From contig CAYUEN010000006.1 in the NCBI GenBank assembly GCA_964443745.1, positions 1 to 64,000 on the forward strand: a DNA stretch of 64,000 bases, read 5' to 3'. Below, piece after piece: positions 24,944-34,111 of this stretch (position 1 is the stretch's first letter; the number at the start of each line of letters is the position of its first letter). The notes beneath the pieces are model-generated. The model searched no databases. It was not told the origin of the DNA and saw nothing but the letters and a program-made list of their open reading frames with translations. Both the position numbers and the translations under genes were made by a program. This DNA comes from CAYUEN01 sp964443745 (lineage in GTDB: Bacteria; Campylobacterota; Campylobacteria; Campylobacterales; QNZT01).

Positions 24944-25785
24944 GAATGCATCATTTCCTCGATTATATTGTCTGTATAGAGTGCAAATCCACTCGAATCG
25001 ATCTGCTGATAAGTATAGTTTCCACCCATTCCAATTGTCTGATTCCCCGTGATATAACGAAAAAAGAGATTGTCATAGTAACGCATTTTCGCATAATAAA
25101 GCGGTGCGATCACGAGATTGGGATAATCGACCTTTTCGCAAAGCTCCTTGATTTTACGCAACTCTTTTTCGATCCGATCGGGGACTTCATCCAGAATCTC
25201 GTCGATCTGTACGGGATGTTGCAAATATATGAGCTTACGAAGCCAAGGATAGGGTTTGTCCAAAAGAGATTCGAGATTTCCATTTTTGAAAATCTCCAGC
25301 GGAAGATCCAAAAGGTCGGAAACGATCCGGGGGATATTGATATTGGAGATTTGCAACAGCGGCGATAATTTGAGTGCTGCGAGAATGTCGATACTGTCGT
25401 TGATACATCCGGAGAGATCACTTTGATTCAACCACTCCGCACCGATCTGATACTGCTCCTGACTCGGATATCGGAAAACGGGCTGAATATAGAACCACTT
25501 CTTCTTTTCGACACTACGCCCCAAACGTCTGGTGATAATGCGCACCACATCCAGCGTACTATCCGCACGAAGAGAAACAATATGATTCTGTGAATCCGAA
25601 AAACGAATCAGAGACTTTTCATCGATACTTCGATGCTGATGGTAGGAGAAAATCGGTGTAAGAATCTCTTCGTAACCTTTATCGGACAACAAACCGCTCG
25701 CCGTATGTTCGATTTCCCTTTTGCGTCGAGCCGAATCTCCAAAATAGAGGTGGCTATAACTGGGAATTTCATGTTCAAATATCAT
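24940..25785 (-). CDS. hisZ: ATP phosphoribosyltransferase regulatory subunit
   Basis: 281 aa. HisZ is a catalytically inactive relative of histidyl-tRNA synthetase that partners the short HisG. The class II synthetase core is visible: GYEEILTPIFSYHQHR, SLRADSTLDVVRIITRR and YIQPVFRYPSQEQYQIGAEW. The anticodon-binding domain is missing, as expected, and the motif 3 arginine region is weak (GGNYTYQQIDSSGFALY). hisG is not in the window. A promoter -10 lies at 25820-25825. Confidence 0.85.
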   Translation of the reverse strand: MIFEHEIPSYSHLYFGDSARRKREIEHTASGLLSDKGYEEILTPIFSYHQHRSIDEKSLIRFSDSQNHIVSLRADSTLDVVRIITRRLGRSVEKKKWFYIQPVFRYPSQEQYQIGAEWLNQSDLSGCINDSIDILAALKLSPLLQISNINIPRIVSDLLDLPLEIFKNGNLESLLDKPYPWLRKLIYLQHPVQIDEILDEVPDRIEKELRKIKELCEKVDYPNLVIAPLYYAKMRYYDNLFFRYITGNQTIGMGGNYTYQQIDSSGFALYTDNIIEEMMHS

Positions 25786-25819
25786 ATAAGATCCAAAAGA
25801 TATAACAATTTTTCGATAG

Positions 25820-25825
25820 AGTATA
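25820..25825 (-). promoter_or_regulatory. hisZ-purA operon promoter -10
   Basis: TATACT on the minus strand preceded by TTTTTCGC. RNA would start near 25813, giving a 28-nt leader before the hisZ ATG. It lies in the 94-bp gap after the wecA-like gene and separates the capsule operon from hisZ. Confidence 0.5.
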
Positions 25826-25879
25826 GCGAAAAATCCATTTGTCCGGAATTAGAACGGTGACTTTAGTCTCCCATCAAAA

Positions 25880-27019
25880 TCAAAAAAGGACGTTGAGCAA
25901 AAAAAGAAATATAACAATGACGCCCAATACCCACATTAATGTAGTATTGCTGAATCGTTCCTTGAGATACAACAAACCCATTCGTTTCCATCGGGTCAAC
26001 ACAAACTCCTCTCTTGAGGCGACACGTTCATCCAGCATCGCGAAAAAGAGTAGCAGGATAATGACAAAAAGAATGAAAATCGCTCCATCGTCCCTGTCAT
26101 GCACATAAACACCCATAAGCGAAAAAGAGATCTGAATCAATATCAGCAACATAACACTGTAATCGACATTTTTTCGCCACATCACGATTTTATGGTGGAG
26201 GTGGGTTTTATCCGGCATAAAAGGAGATTGGCCACGCTGCATGCGTCGGACCATCACGACAATCGTATCGATGATGGGTAGTGCCGCCAAAAAAAGAATG
26301 GATGTCACGCTGACATATTCGATCGCTCTGATCGCTACGGCCGCAATCGTAAATCCCAATACCAAAGAGCCGCTATCCCCCATAAAGATAGCTGCGGGAT
26401 GCCAATTGAAAATCAGAAAACCGGCAAGTGCAGCGATCATGAAAAAAGAGACCGTCTGAATAAACATATCGCCATAATGATACCCAATATAGAGAAATGC
26501 CAGAAAGATGACCATGGAGACCCCTCCCGCCAATCCATCCAAACCATCGATCAGATTCAGAGCGTTGGTAAACCCTGTAATCGCGAAAATGGTGAAAGGA
26601 AGTGCGATCCAAAGGGGAAGTGCGATCGAATATCCAAACCAAGTTCCCAGAGTGTCGATACGAAAATCGTTGAAAAAGAAAATGAGTATGGCTGAAAAGA
26701 TAATGACAATGAATTTTATTTTTGGGGAAGCTTCTTTGTTGTCGTCGTAGACTCCCACCAAAAAGACCATCAATTGTGCGAGAAAAAAACTCCAATATTC
26801 TCCCACGATACGAGGATAAAAAAGTAAAAAGGTAAAAAGAAACGCAAGGTAAATACCCACTCCGGCACCTCTGGGTGTCGGAGCGATATGGGAACTTCGG
26901 GCATTGGGGATATCGAGCATACCGATTCTGGAAGAGTATTTGATCACCAGACCTATCATCAATACGGTCAGAAAAAAGGTGAGTACACCCTCCAGCCAAT
27001 TCACCGATTCAATTCCCAA
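25880..27019 (-). CDS. WecA/TagO-type undecaprenyl-phosphate sugar-1-phosphate transferase
   Basis: 379 aa integral membrane protein with about 10-11 helices. It starts lipid-linked polysaccharide synthesis by moving a HexNAc-1-phosphate from a UDP-sugar to undecaprenyl phosphate. Family motifs: an Asp pair in FLVGVYDDNKEA, the catalytic NALNLIDGLDGLAGGVS (about residue 160), FMGDSGSLVLG and the histidine motif DKTHLHHKI. It is the last gene of the minus-strand capsule operon, 15 bp after wzc. The donor may be UDP-GlcNAc (WecA-like) or a deoxy HexNAc (WbpL-like); motifs do not decide. Confidence 0.88.
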   Translation of the reverse strand: MGIESVNWLEGVLTFFLTVLMIGLVIKYSSRIGMLDIPNARSSHIAPTPRGAGVGIYLAFLFTFLLFYPRIVGEYWSFFLAQLMVFLVGVYDDNKEASPKIKFIVIIFSAILIFFFNDFRIDTLGTWFGYSIALPLWIALPFTIFAITGFTNALNLIDGLDGLAGGVSMVIFLAFLYIGYHYGDMFIQTVSFFMIAALAGFLIFNWHPAAIFMGDSGSLVLGFTIAAVAIRAIEYVSVTSILFLAALPIIDTIVVMVRRMQRGQSPFMPDKTHLHHKIVMWRKNVDYSVMLLILIQISFSLMGVYVHDRDDGAIFILFVIILLLFFAMLDERVASREEFVLTRWKRMGLLYLKERFSNTTLMWVLGVIVIFLFLLNVLF

Positions 27020-27034
27020 ACCCGAACCTCGTAC

Positions 27035-29350
27035 TTATTTGTAGGTGTAACTGTATTTGATAAAGCTTTGTGACATATTCTTGGGCTTTACCGCATTCAG
27101 CACGAGACCTACATTTTTGATATCGTATGAATTAATCATATCTTCAAGCGACTTAACATACTCTTTTTCGGAGTATTCGGATTTGAATATCACGAGTGAA
27201 ATGTCGGCCAACTTCATCAAGATCAGTGCATCCGTCAGTGATCCCATCGGCGGCGCGTCGATGATGATATAGTCGTACTCTTTTCTAAGCTCGTCGATCA
27301 CCTCTTCGATTTTTCCTGCTTGCATCAACTCCGAAGGATTCGGTGGAATGGGACCGGAGGTGATGATATCGAGATTTTTGATCTGCTTGTGCTCCCAAAT
27401 CACCTCTTTAAGATCACTCTTTTTCGCCAATACCGTGCTCATTCCCACTTTGTTGGTCAAACCGAAGACTTTATGGAGCATCGGCCGTCTCATATCGAGC
27501 GAAATGACGATTGTCCTTTTCTCACTCATACCAAAAACCGCGGCGAGATTGGCCGCAATGGTCGTTTTTCCTTCTCCCGGAACCGTCGATGTGACAACGA
27601 TGACTTTACTTTTATGATCGGTCGGGATGAATTCCAAGTTCGTTCGAATCAATCTCAAAGCTTCACTGGCAATGGATTGCTGATCCTCGATGACAAACAT
27701 TTTTTCAGTTGATCTCACATAAGGAACGACACCATAAAACGGCAATTTCTCATTGGAGAGATCATCAGTAGTCTTCACTTTGTGATCCATCATTTCACGC
27801 ATCAATGCGATCATAATAGCTACTACAAATCCAAGTAATATACTAATTAGCATCACAAATGGAATCTTTGGACTCACCGGCTCTTTGGCTACTACAGCTC
27901 TATCTAGGACTCTGTTGCTGGAAACTGTAGAGGCTTTATTGATCGACATCTCTGCCTGCTTTTCCAAAAGAAATTGGTATGTTTTTTCGTTAACCCGATA
28001 TTTTCTCTGAAGATCGGCAAGTTCGCGTTCTTTTTCGGGCAACTTCAGCAACATCGTCTCTTTTGTGTAAATCGTATCTTCAATCGATCTTCTTTTTTCT
28101 CTTAAATTGTCACTGATACTCTCAATCGCACTCTCTAAAGCCATTTTGATATCTTCGATCTCTTGATTCGCCTTTTCCACATCGGGATGATTTTCCGTAT
28201 ACATCGCAAGCAATTTGATTTTGTTGGATTTGGCCTTTTGCAAATCACTCAACAGTGTAGCGAGTACTGGATACTCTTTTGCCAATGAAGAAACAGCTCC
28301 ATAATTCCCATTTTTAAATTCGTTATACAGTGCATTGAAGGCACTCTCCTGAATTTTGATCTCCGCCAATTGAGACTGAAAATCACTCAGTTTTCTCAGC
28401 GTTACATCGGATTCGGTATCGATGTTGACAAGGTTGTTCTCTTCTTTGAAATTTTCAAGTTTGATCGCAGATTCTTGGAGCTTTTTACTTACTTCCCTAA
28501 GCTGTTCATCCACAAATTTCAAAGCGCTGGAAGCTTTGGATGTTTTGCTGGAAATACTCTGCTCAAGGTAATTATTCACCAATGCATCTAGAAAATCTTT
28601 CGCTCTTTGAGCAACATTGTCTTGATAAACCATTTTAATGATTGAACCGTTTTTCGATACAGGGAATACATTTAACCTTTTGGAAATCTCATCAATGGCC
28701 GTATCGTCATCCAAAATGACAAACGAATACTCTTCCGCTGAAACATTACCCACTTTTTTGACGACGAAACTGAAGTCCTTATTGTCGATTTTTTCTCCGA
28801 AATTATGTTGTCCCTGATAATGAATCCTTTTCTTACTCGTACCCAACAAATTTCCCAATTGACTTTCATGTGTTTTTAAAATAAAAGAAGAATCGTTAAT
28901 CGGTTTGAGTTCGAATACCGTCTCATAAACCTTGGGATTTTTAATTTTGATCTCGCTGATTATAAAAGGTGAATTTTTATATAATTCGCTTGTTTTGTAA
29001 TTCTCTTTTACAAAATAACGAACATTGTAATTTACATATTTCATCGCTTTGGCGATCAGATTTCTGGACTTTATAATTTCTACCTGTGTGTCGATAAGTG
29101 TGGCATCTTCACCAAGTCCTTTACCACGTACAACCGAATCCAGACTAAGGTCCAATTGATCGTTGCTCACCTCCACTGTCGCATACGTCTCATAAACAGG
29201 TGTAGCGAAATAAGCATATACACCACCGCCTATAAGGAACAATATGATAATCAGAATACTTGATAATTTATGCTTTCCAAGTAGTTTCAAAATTTTATTC
29301 AAATCTTTATTTTCATTTGTCACTATAGACTTTTTTTCTTTATTTGCCAT
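27035..29350 (-). CDS. wzc: Wzc-type polysaccharide co-polymerase and tyrosine kinase
   Basis: 771 aa. Wzc controls chain length and export of Wzy-dependent capsule. An N-terminal membrane helix (about 32-52, SILIIILFLIGGGVYAYF), a long periplasmic coiled-coil region and a second helix near 500 (PFVMLISILLGFVVAIMIA) precede the BY-kinase domain. Walker A is TVPGEGKTTIAANLA, Walker A' is ISLDMRRPMLHKV and Walker B is YDYIIIDAPPMG. The C-terminal tail KYSYTYK holds three tyrosines for autophosphorylation. The ATG at 29350 has GGAG upstream; the longer frame begins inside wza. No partner phosphatase is encoded nearby. Confidence 0.93.
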   Translation of the reverse strand: MANKEKKSIVTNENKDLNKILKLLGKHKLSSILIIILFLIGGGVYAYFATPVYETYATVEVSNDQLDLSLDSVVRGKGLGEDATLIDTQVEIIKSRNLIAKAMKYVNYNVRYFVKENYKTSELYKNSPFIISEIKIKNPKVYETVFELKPINDSSFILKTHESQLGNLLGTSKKRIHYQGQHNFGEKIDNKDFSFVVKKVGNVSAEEYSFVILDDDTAIDEISKRLNVFPVSKNGSIIKMVYQDNVAQRAKDFLDALVNNYLEQSISSKTSKASSALKFVDEQLREVSKKLQESAIKLENFKEENNLVNIDTESDVTLRKLSDFQSQLAEIKIQESAFNALYNEFKNGNYGAVSSLAKEYPVLATLLSDLQKAKSNKIKLLAMYTENHPDVEKANQEIEDIKMALESAIESISDNLREKRRSIEDTIYTKETMLLKLPEKERELADLQRKYRVNEKTYQFLLEKQAEMSINKASTVSSNRVLDRAVVAKEPVSPKIPFVMLISILLGFVVAIMIALMREMMDHKVKTTDDLSNEKLPFYGVVPYVRSTEKMFVIEDQQSIASEALRLIRTNLEFIPTDHKSKVIVVTSTVPGEGKTTIAANLAAVFGMSEKRTIVISLDMRRPMLHKVFGLTNKVGMSTVLAKKSDLKEVIWEHKQIKNLDIITSGPIPPNPSELMQAGKIEEVIDELRKEYDYIIIDAPPMGSLTDALILMKLADISLVIFKSEYSEKEYVKSLEDMINSYDIKNVGLVLNAVKPKNMSQSFIKYSYTYK

Positions 29351-29360
29351 ATTATGCTCC

Positions 29361-30185
29361 TTATCTGCCGATATAATCTTGATACGAGTTGATATCGAAT
29401 ACACGCGTATTGGTCAACTGTTTACCCGTAAATAGTGTTGAAAGAACACGTCCAACGATATCTATACCTGGTAATGTTTCTGCGATAGAGAGATTTTTTC
29501 TTCTTTCAGCATTCGGCTGTACATAAACGACATCATTGGGATAGAGTGTCAATTTAGCTGGATTCAACGCGGTTATTTTTGTCAAATCCACCGTTTCCAC
29601 TATCGGTTTTTCCATCGTACCTCTGATGATCTTGATACTGTTTCTCTCGGCAAAATCGGTCATGTCCCCAGCATTTGCCAATGCTTCGAGCAAGTTGGAG
29701 GTGTCTTCGATGATATCGACTTTACCGGGACGACGTACCTCGCCTATCACAAATACGCGCTTGTTCAACACTTCGACATTGACATGCGAATTTCTGATAT
29801 ATTTGGCATACTCTTTCGAGAGCAGATTGCTTGCTTCTCTCGCCGTCAAACCTGCGACACGAACCACTCCAAGAAGAGGCAAATCGACTGTTCCATCTCT
29901 CGCGACAAGCACACCCCGTTCGTCTCTTGGTGCCACTTGCGCCCTGACATCTCTCGTACTGAGCTCCGGATGGTTGTATACCAAAATCGAAAGTCGATTG
30001 TTGGGAACGATTTTATACTCATAAACTCCTCTTTGAGAGCTGGTCGCAAATTGACTCTCTGTCTGATTGGTTATCTGGTGATGAGGATCTTGAAAAAGAA
30101 GATATTTATCCCTTTTTGTACTACACCCACTCATCAACACAACAGCCAAAATCGTAGAGATAAGGGTGATATTTCTCAACTTCAT
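29361..30185 (-). CDS. wza: Wza-type outer-membrane polysaccharide export lipoprotein (short)
   Basis: 274 aa, shorter than the E. coli protein (about 380). A lipoprotein signal ends in LMSGC (Cys21). A Poly_export domain (YKIVPNNRLSILVYNHPELS, near 50) and SLBB-like segments (VFVIGEVRRPGKVDI and NDVVYVQPNAERR) follow. The C-terminal outer-membrane helix of E. coli Wza is not obvious, as in several short homologues. AAAGGA precedes ATG at 30185; the upstream extension to 30212 is rejected. It is 10 bp from wzc. Confidence 0.88.
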   Translation of the reverse strand: MKLRNITLISTILAVVLMSGCSTKRDKYLLFQDPHHQITNQTESQFATSSQRGVYEYKIVPNNRLSILVYNHPELSTRDVRAQVAPRDERGVLVARDGTVDLPLLGVVRVAGLTAREASNLLSKEYAKYIRNSHVNVEVLNKRVFVIGEVRRPGKVDIIEDTSNLLEALANAGDMTDFAERNSIKIIRGTMEKPIVETVDLTKITALNPAKLTLYPNDVVYVQPNAERRKNLSIAETLPGIDIVGRVLSTLFTGKQLTNTRVFDINSYQDYIGR

Positions 30186-30223
30186 AGTATTCCTTTCATT
30201 TTTTTTAGACATAATTTGTAATC

Positions 30224-30229
30224 ATTATA
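30224..30229 (-). promoter_or_regulatory. wza-wzc promoter -10 (candidate)
   Basis: TATAAT on the minus strand, about 38 nt before the wza ATG, in a 149-bp AT-rich gap (30186-30334). Other TATA-like hexamers occur further upstream, so the choice is tentative. It suggests the export genes can be transcribed apart from the glycosyltransferase part. Confidence 0.4.
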
Positions 30230-30334
30230 TTTTAATAAACTTTACTATAAATTAATACATATAATAAAATTTACCAAAATATAATTTATACAAATTATGT
30301 TGCCTTTTTACACATTTCAAGGGAATATTTTACT

Positions 30335-31948
30335 TTAAGGTAAAATATCTATTCGTGTTTCCAACTCTTCTTCAAAACAAACAATTACCATTTTGGCTTT
30401 AGTTGTCTTGTTAAAACCTTCTGCAAACATAAAATCGTCAATTTGAATTTTTTTTGAACCTTTGAAAGATATTTCTGCAAATTTTGTGAAAATATGTGAA
30501 TCTTTTATATCTATATCACAAATAGCAGGATGAAAATGGAAATAGGCAAAATATTCGTATTGACCTCGACTTGTTCCTGTTATACTATCAGATATCTTTA
30601 TGAAGTCCTTTTTAAATTCAAAACTTCGCAAATGGTAGAGACCCAACTTTTTATACCCATCGTGAATCGCCGTTATTTTCATATGCTCTTCTTTCAAAGA
30701 AACCACATGTGCCCTTCGAGCCACACGAAAACTCGACCAAACTTCCGACTGTTCTTCATTTCCAATTTGTACCGTATTATGTGCCCTGGTCGATCTTTCA
30801 AAATGACGTACAGCATCGTCTTCATAAGTAGAGATTCCCGTATCGACAATCACGGGAAATTTTTGAACGAAAAGTTCGAAATTGAACGTATCGCTGTGTG
30901 CATGTCCGGGAATATAATCGGGTCCGATATTCCCGACATCAACGAAACACTGATATGTGTCACCGGCATACCTTCGATAACCGGATTCTGAAAGTGGCGA
31001 TTTCTTTGTATGCGATATTCCCAACTCTTTTGCATACCTAAAAAGTGCAAAAGAGTTTGGTGCGATCGTTTTGGCCGTATCGTTGAAACGAGGAACCTCC
31101 CCGTTTTCATACGTCATCGTCTCAAGCCAGCCAAGCATCCTTTCGGCTTTCGATTCTAGATATTTCTGTAATTTCGACCTGTCGAAAACATCATTATGTT
31201 TTACCAGATTCAGACAATCCAATACCCGATAGAGCATCAACTGATGATACATAGGACTCAACTCGAAATGAGCACCATCCGAAAGAATCTGCTCTTCCAA
31301 TTCCGAATACAAAATTTCTGTCGCTTTGTGATACAAAAAAGAGTCTTTGAAATAGTAAGCACCGAACAAGAGTGAAAAACCATTTTCGAGCAAATGATTT
31401 CCAAGAAGCTGATATTCGAGATTATCCGCCAAAATATAATATTGGGCATAAAGAGCATCATCGACTTTTCGATCTTCAATTTCGAATTTGACTAGAAATT
31501 TAATCCAGTTTATCCCCCGAAGCGAAATCGGAAACGGCTCCAGACCATCTTTTATTTTGTGTAAATTTCGTATATAGTGATGAATCAGCTCCAATCCGAC
31601 TTGACGTGTCATCTCTTTTTGCATTAAAAAGTCAAAATAGTTCAGATTGTATGTCCACAATTTTCCATTCTTGGAATAATTCCACATTATCTGATCCCGA
31701 GGAAATTCCACGGGTATATTTAAAAATTGAAAATGAATTTTCTTCCCTTCGACTCCAACAGAAGAATACGCAGGAACGCTTTCAGTCAATAGGAGTCGAA
31801 CACTTTGTGAATCTTTGGAGAATGGATAGGAAAAACGGGTCATCTTTCTCAATTTTCCCCGCAAAAAATAGTAGAGTCGATATCTAATCTGAATGGGTTT
31901 TAGATATCTTATAGTTGCAAAAAGCCTTTGCAACTTCTCAACTTTCAT
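30335..31948 (-). CDS. Heparinase II/III-family protein (putative polysaccharide lyase)
   Basis: 537 aa. An N-terminal alpha/alpha-toroid (about 60-300) and a C-terminal beta domain match heparinase II/III proteins, which cleave uronic-acid polymers by beta-elimination. The family signature is visible: PGHAHSDTFNFELF, DTGISTYEDDAVRHFERST, RAHNTVQIGNEEQSEVWSSF, and FRVARRAHV (residues about 350-430). No signal peptide is seen. It overlaps the upstream glycosyltransferase by 11 bp. Proteins of this type are common in capsule loci but their role there is unproved: editing, release, or a non-lytic function. Confidence 0.8.
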   Translation of the reverse strand: MKVEKLQRLFATIRYLKPIQIRYRLYYFLRGKLRKMTRFSYPFSKDSQSVRLLLTESVPAYSSVGVEGKKIHFQFLNIPVEFPRDQIMWNYSKNGKLWTYNLNYFDFLMQKEMTRQVGLELIHHYIRNLHKIKDGLEPFPISLRGINWIKFLVKFEIEDRKVDDALYAQYYILADNLEYQLLGNHLLENGFSLLFGAYYFKDSFLYHKATEILYSELEEQILSDGAHFELSPMYHQLMLYRVLDCLNLVKHNDVFDRSKLQKYLESKAERMLGWLETMTYENGEVPRFNDTAKTIAPNSFALFRYAKELGISHTKKSPLSESGYRRYAGDTYQCFVDVGNIGPDYIPGHAHSDTFNFELFVQKFPVIVDTGISTYEDDAVRHFERSTRAHNTVQIGNEEQSEVWSSFRVARRAHVVSLKEEHMKITAIHDGYKKLGLYHLRSFEFKKDFIKISDSITGTSRGQYEYFAYFHFHPAICDIDIKDSHIFTKFAEISFKGSKKIQIDDFMFAEGFNKTTKAKMVIVCFEEELETRIDILP

Positions 31949-32984
31949 CGGCAAAACCTATCTTTTTCAGAAATTGCCTACTAGCCTTTTGGGAATCGTA
32001 ATCCTCCCCAGCAGAATAAGCTTGTTCAGCCATCTGTTCGAAATTTTTTTTATTGAATGCACAAATACCCTTCACTAGAGCATCAAGATTCTTCGACTCT
32101 ATCAAAAAACCAGTTCTTCCCTCTTCGACCATCTCCTTTATAGAAGGAAGTAAGGTAGAAAGCACCGGTCTTCCTGCCATAAAAGATTCGATAATGACAC
32201 CCGGATAACCTTCACGATAACTGGGTAATACAAGTACATCATACTGCTGAATGGTCTCGATCACTCTTTTTGGATCGACAAACCCTCTATAACGCAAATT
32301 TGGCAAAGAGAAATCTTTTTCATGATAATACCGCTCATCTATCTTCCCATAAAGATCGATTTGATACTCTTCACCTACATAACGTGCAGCCTGCATAAGC
32401 TCGTCAATACCTTTTTCTTTGGTAATACTTCCAATAAATATAAATCTTTTTTCATACTCTTTTTTTGAAAATCCTCCTTCGGGACGATGACGGACATTGG
32501 GAAACCAGAACGTATTGGGATTAAAAGGTTTAAAATACTCCACAAGATATTTCGTTTCAAAAAAAACCGTATCTGCGTGTTTTAGTGCATATCTAGCCAA
32601 CGCTTTTCTAATAATACCAGCTTCTTCATACTCCTTGTGCATCATTCCGGCAAATTTGCGCAAACTGACACTTTTCCCCAATAATTTGGCATAGAAAATG
32701 ACGAGCGGAGCAATCCAGATGAAATGGTTCGTATTTCCATGAAGAGAGATATGGTCGTAAGCTTTCAACTTTCTGAAATAGTTCTTTAAAATAAATAAAA
32801 ATGTACTTAAAGAATTTTTGAAATTATCTGTATTGGAATCGATAACTTCATAAGAAACTCCATATTTATCTAGATCATACAGCAACTGAGCAAACAATAC
32901 ATCGGTACCACCTGCTCTGGTTTCATCACTCCTACAAAAAAGTGGTCCAATAAAAAGTATTTTTTTGGTTATGGATTTTTGCAT
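31938..32984 (-). CDS. Glycosyltransferase family 4
   Basis: 348 aa with a GT-B fold. The C-terminal donor-binding part is typical: RFIFIGSITKEKGIDELMQAA, then YDVLVLPSYREGYPGVIIESFMAGRPVLST with the EGYPGVIIE motif. The N-terminal acceptor domain opens with KKILFIGPLFCRSDETRAGG. ATG at 32984 is taken because AGGAG lies 8 nt before it; an ATG 6 nt upstream is too close to that site. It adds one sugar to the lipid-linked repeat; donor and linkage cannot be read. The next gene starts 11 bp before its stop. Confidence 0.83.
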   Translation of the reverse strand: MQKSITKKILFIGPLFCRSDETRAGGTDVLFAQLLYDLDKYGVSYEVIDSNTDNFKNSLSTFLFILKNYFRKLKAYDHISLHGNTNHFIWIAPLVIFYAKLLGKSVSLRKFAGMMHKEYEEAGIIRKALARYALKHADTVFFETKYLVEYFKPFNPNTFWFPNVRHRPEGGFSKKEYEKRFIFIGSITKEKGIDELMQAARYVGEEYQIDLYGKIDERYYHEKDFSLPNLRYRGFVDPKRVIETIQQYDVLVLPSYREGYPGVIIESFMAGRPVLSTLLPSIKEMVEEGRTGFLIESKNLDALVKGICAFNKKNFEQMAEQAYSAGEDYDSQKASRQFLKKIGFADES

Positions 32985-33016
32985 CGTCATTGCTCCTGAT
33001 TAGAAATAGACTTCTA

Positions 33017-34111
33017 TCAATTTATATCGATTTCATCGAACAGTGTAATAGGTGGTTCTTCATACTCGCAATTTTTCTTTTTTTTCTTATATTCTTCGAG
33101 ATGGATCAAATATTCACCAAGCTTTTCTATATCGTCAAAATGATACAACAGGCCACACCTTTTCTCCTCTATGATCGTTTCAACATAGGGATTCACTCTA
33201 CTCATAATGACAAACGTACCTATATACATAGCCTCCAAGACCACATTTGGCAACCCTTCCCAGCGGGAACTCAATACAAAAGCATCAGCAGCTTGAATAT
33301 ATTTATGGGGGTTTTGCTGAAATCCCATAAGAAAAACATGTTTATCCAGTCGATAATCGTCGATCAATTTTTGGAGTTTTTCACGATCTTCTCCCTCTCC
33401 CAGAATATACAGTCTTGTTTTGGGAGCCTCTTTAATTACTTTTTCCATGACTTGTATCAATAAATCAAAACCTTTTTGATATGAGAGTCGACCAACAGCA
33501 ACCAAATTCCGATATTTTGTATCAAATATTTCTACACGTTCTTTAAGGTTTTTTTGAATCGTTTCCTTATCTATTGGATTGATCTGAGTAACTATTTTTT
33601 CCCTTTTGATCCCAAAATGTTTTTCTATTTCTTGAGCCATTTGAGGTGTTTGCGCGACAATTCTATAACTTTTTGGATAGAGTAACGAAATCAATACCTT
33701 ATCCAACAACTTGAGTGTTCCATTTGTGATTTGGGCACTGGGTAGATTGGGTTCTCTAATATAAATCTTTATTTTTTTCGAAATAAAGAAAGAAGCCATC
33801 AACACCAAAAGATTCATACGATTGGTTGTCGAAAAAATTATATGGGGTCGAATTTCCCAAATCTTTTGAATCAAGGCGAAAAGCGCCTCTCTGGTACGTC
33901 TCTTGTTTAAAGAAAAGATTTCGATATCTTTCGGAATAAGATATAAAAGTGTATCGATCGTTTCATCTACCAACAAAAGTGTTATATCGTATTTTTCTCT
34001 CTCAAGTCTTTTAATAATGTTGATAATGACACGTTCAGCACCACCGCCTCCCAAATTTGGAAGCGTAAAAAGAATTTTTATCTTTTTTGCATCTTTCTTT
34101 TTCACTCTCAA
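33017..34111 (-). CDS. Glycosyltransferase family 4
   Basis: 364 aa, GT-B fold, retaining type. Motifs: KILFTLPNLGGGGAERVI at the N-terminus (acceptor glycine loop), NLVAVGRLSYQKGFDLLI for the second domain, and ADAFVLSSRWEGLPNVVLEAM for nucleotide-sugar binding. The likely start is TTG at 34111, overlapping the wzy stop as TTGA; GTG 6 nt downstream is an alternative. It is closest in style to GalNAc/GlcNAc transferases of the PglH/PglA type, but the substrate is not established. The gene is notably AT-rich. Confidence 0.82.
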   Translation of the reverse strand: MRVKKKDAKKIKILFTLPNLGGGGAERVIINIIKRLEREKYDITLLLVDETIDTLLYLIPKDIEIFSLNKRRTREALFALIQKIWEIRPHIIFSTTNRMNLLVLMASFFISKKIKIYIREPNLPSAQITNGTLKLLDKVLISLLYPKSYRIVAQTPQMAQEIEKHFGIKREKIVTQINPIDKETIQKNLKERVEIFDTKYRNLVAVGRLSYQKGFDLLIQVMEKVIKEAPKTRLYILGEGEDREKLQKLIDDYRLDKHVFLMGFQQNPHKYIQAADAFVLSSRWEGLPNVVLEAMYIGTFVIMSRVNPYVETIIEEKRCGLLYHFDDIEKLGEYLIHLEEYKKKKKNCEYEEPPITLFDEIDIN

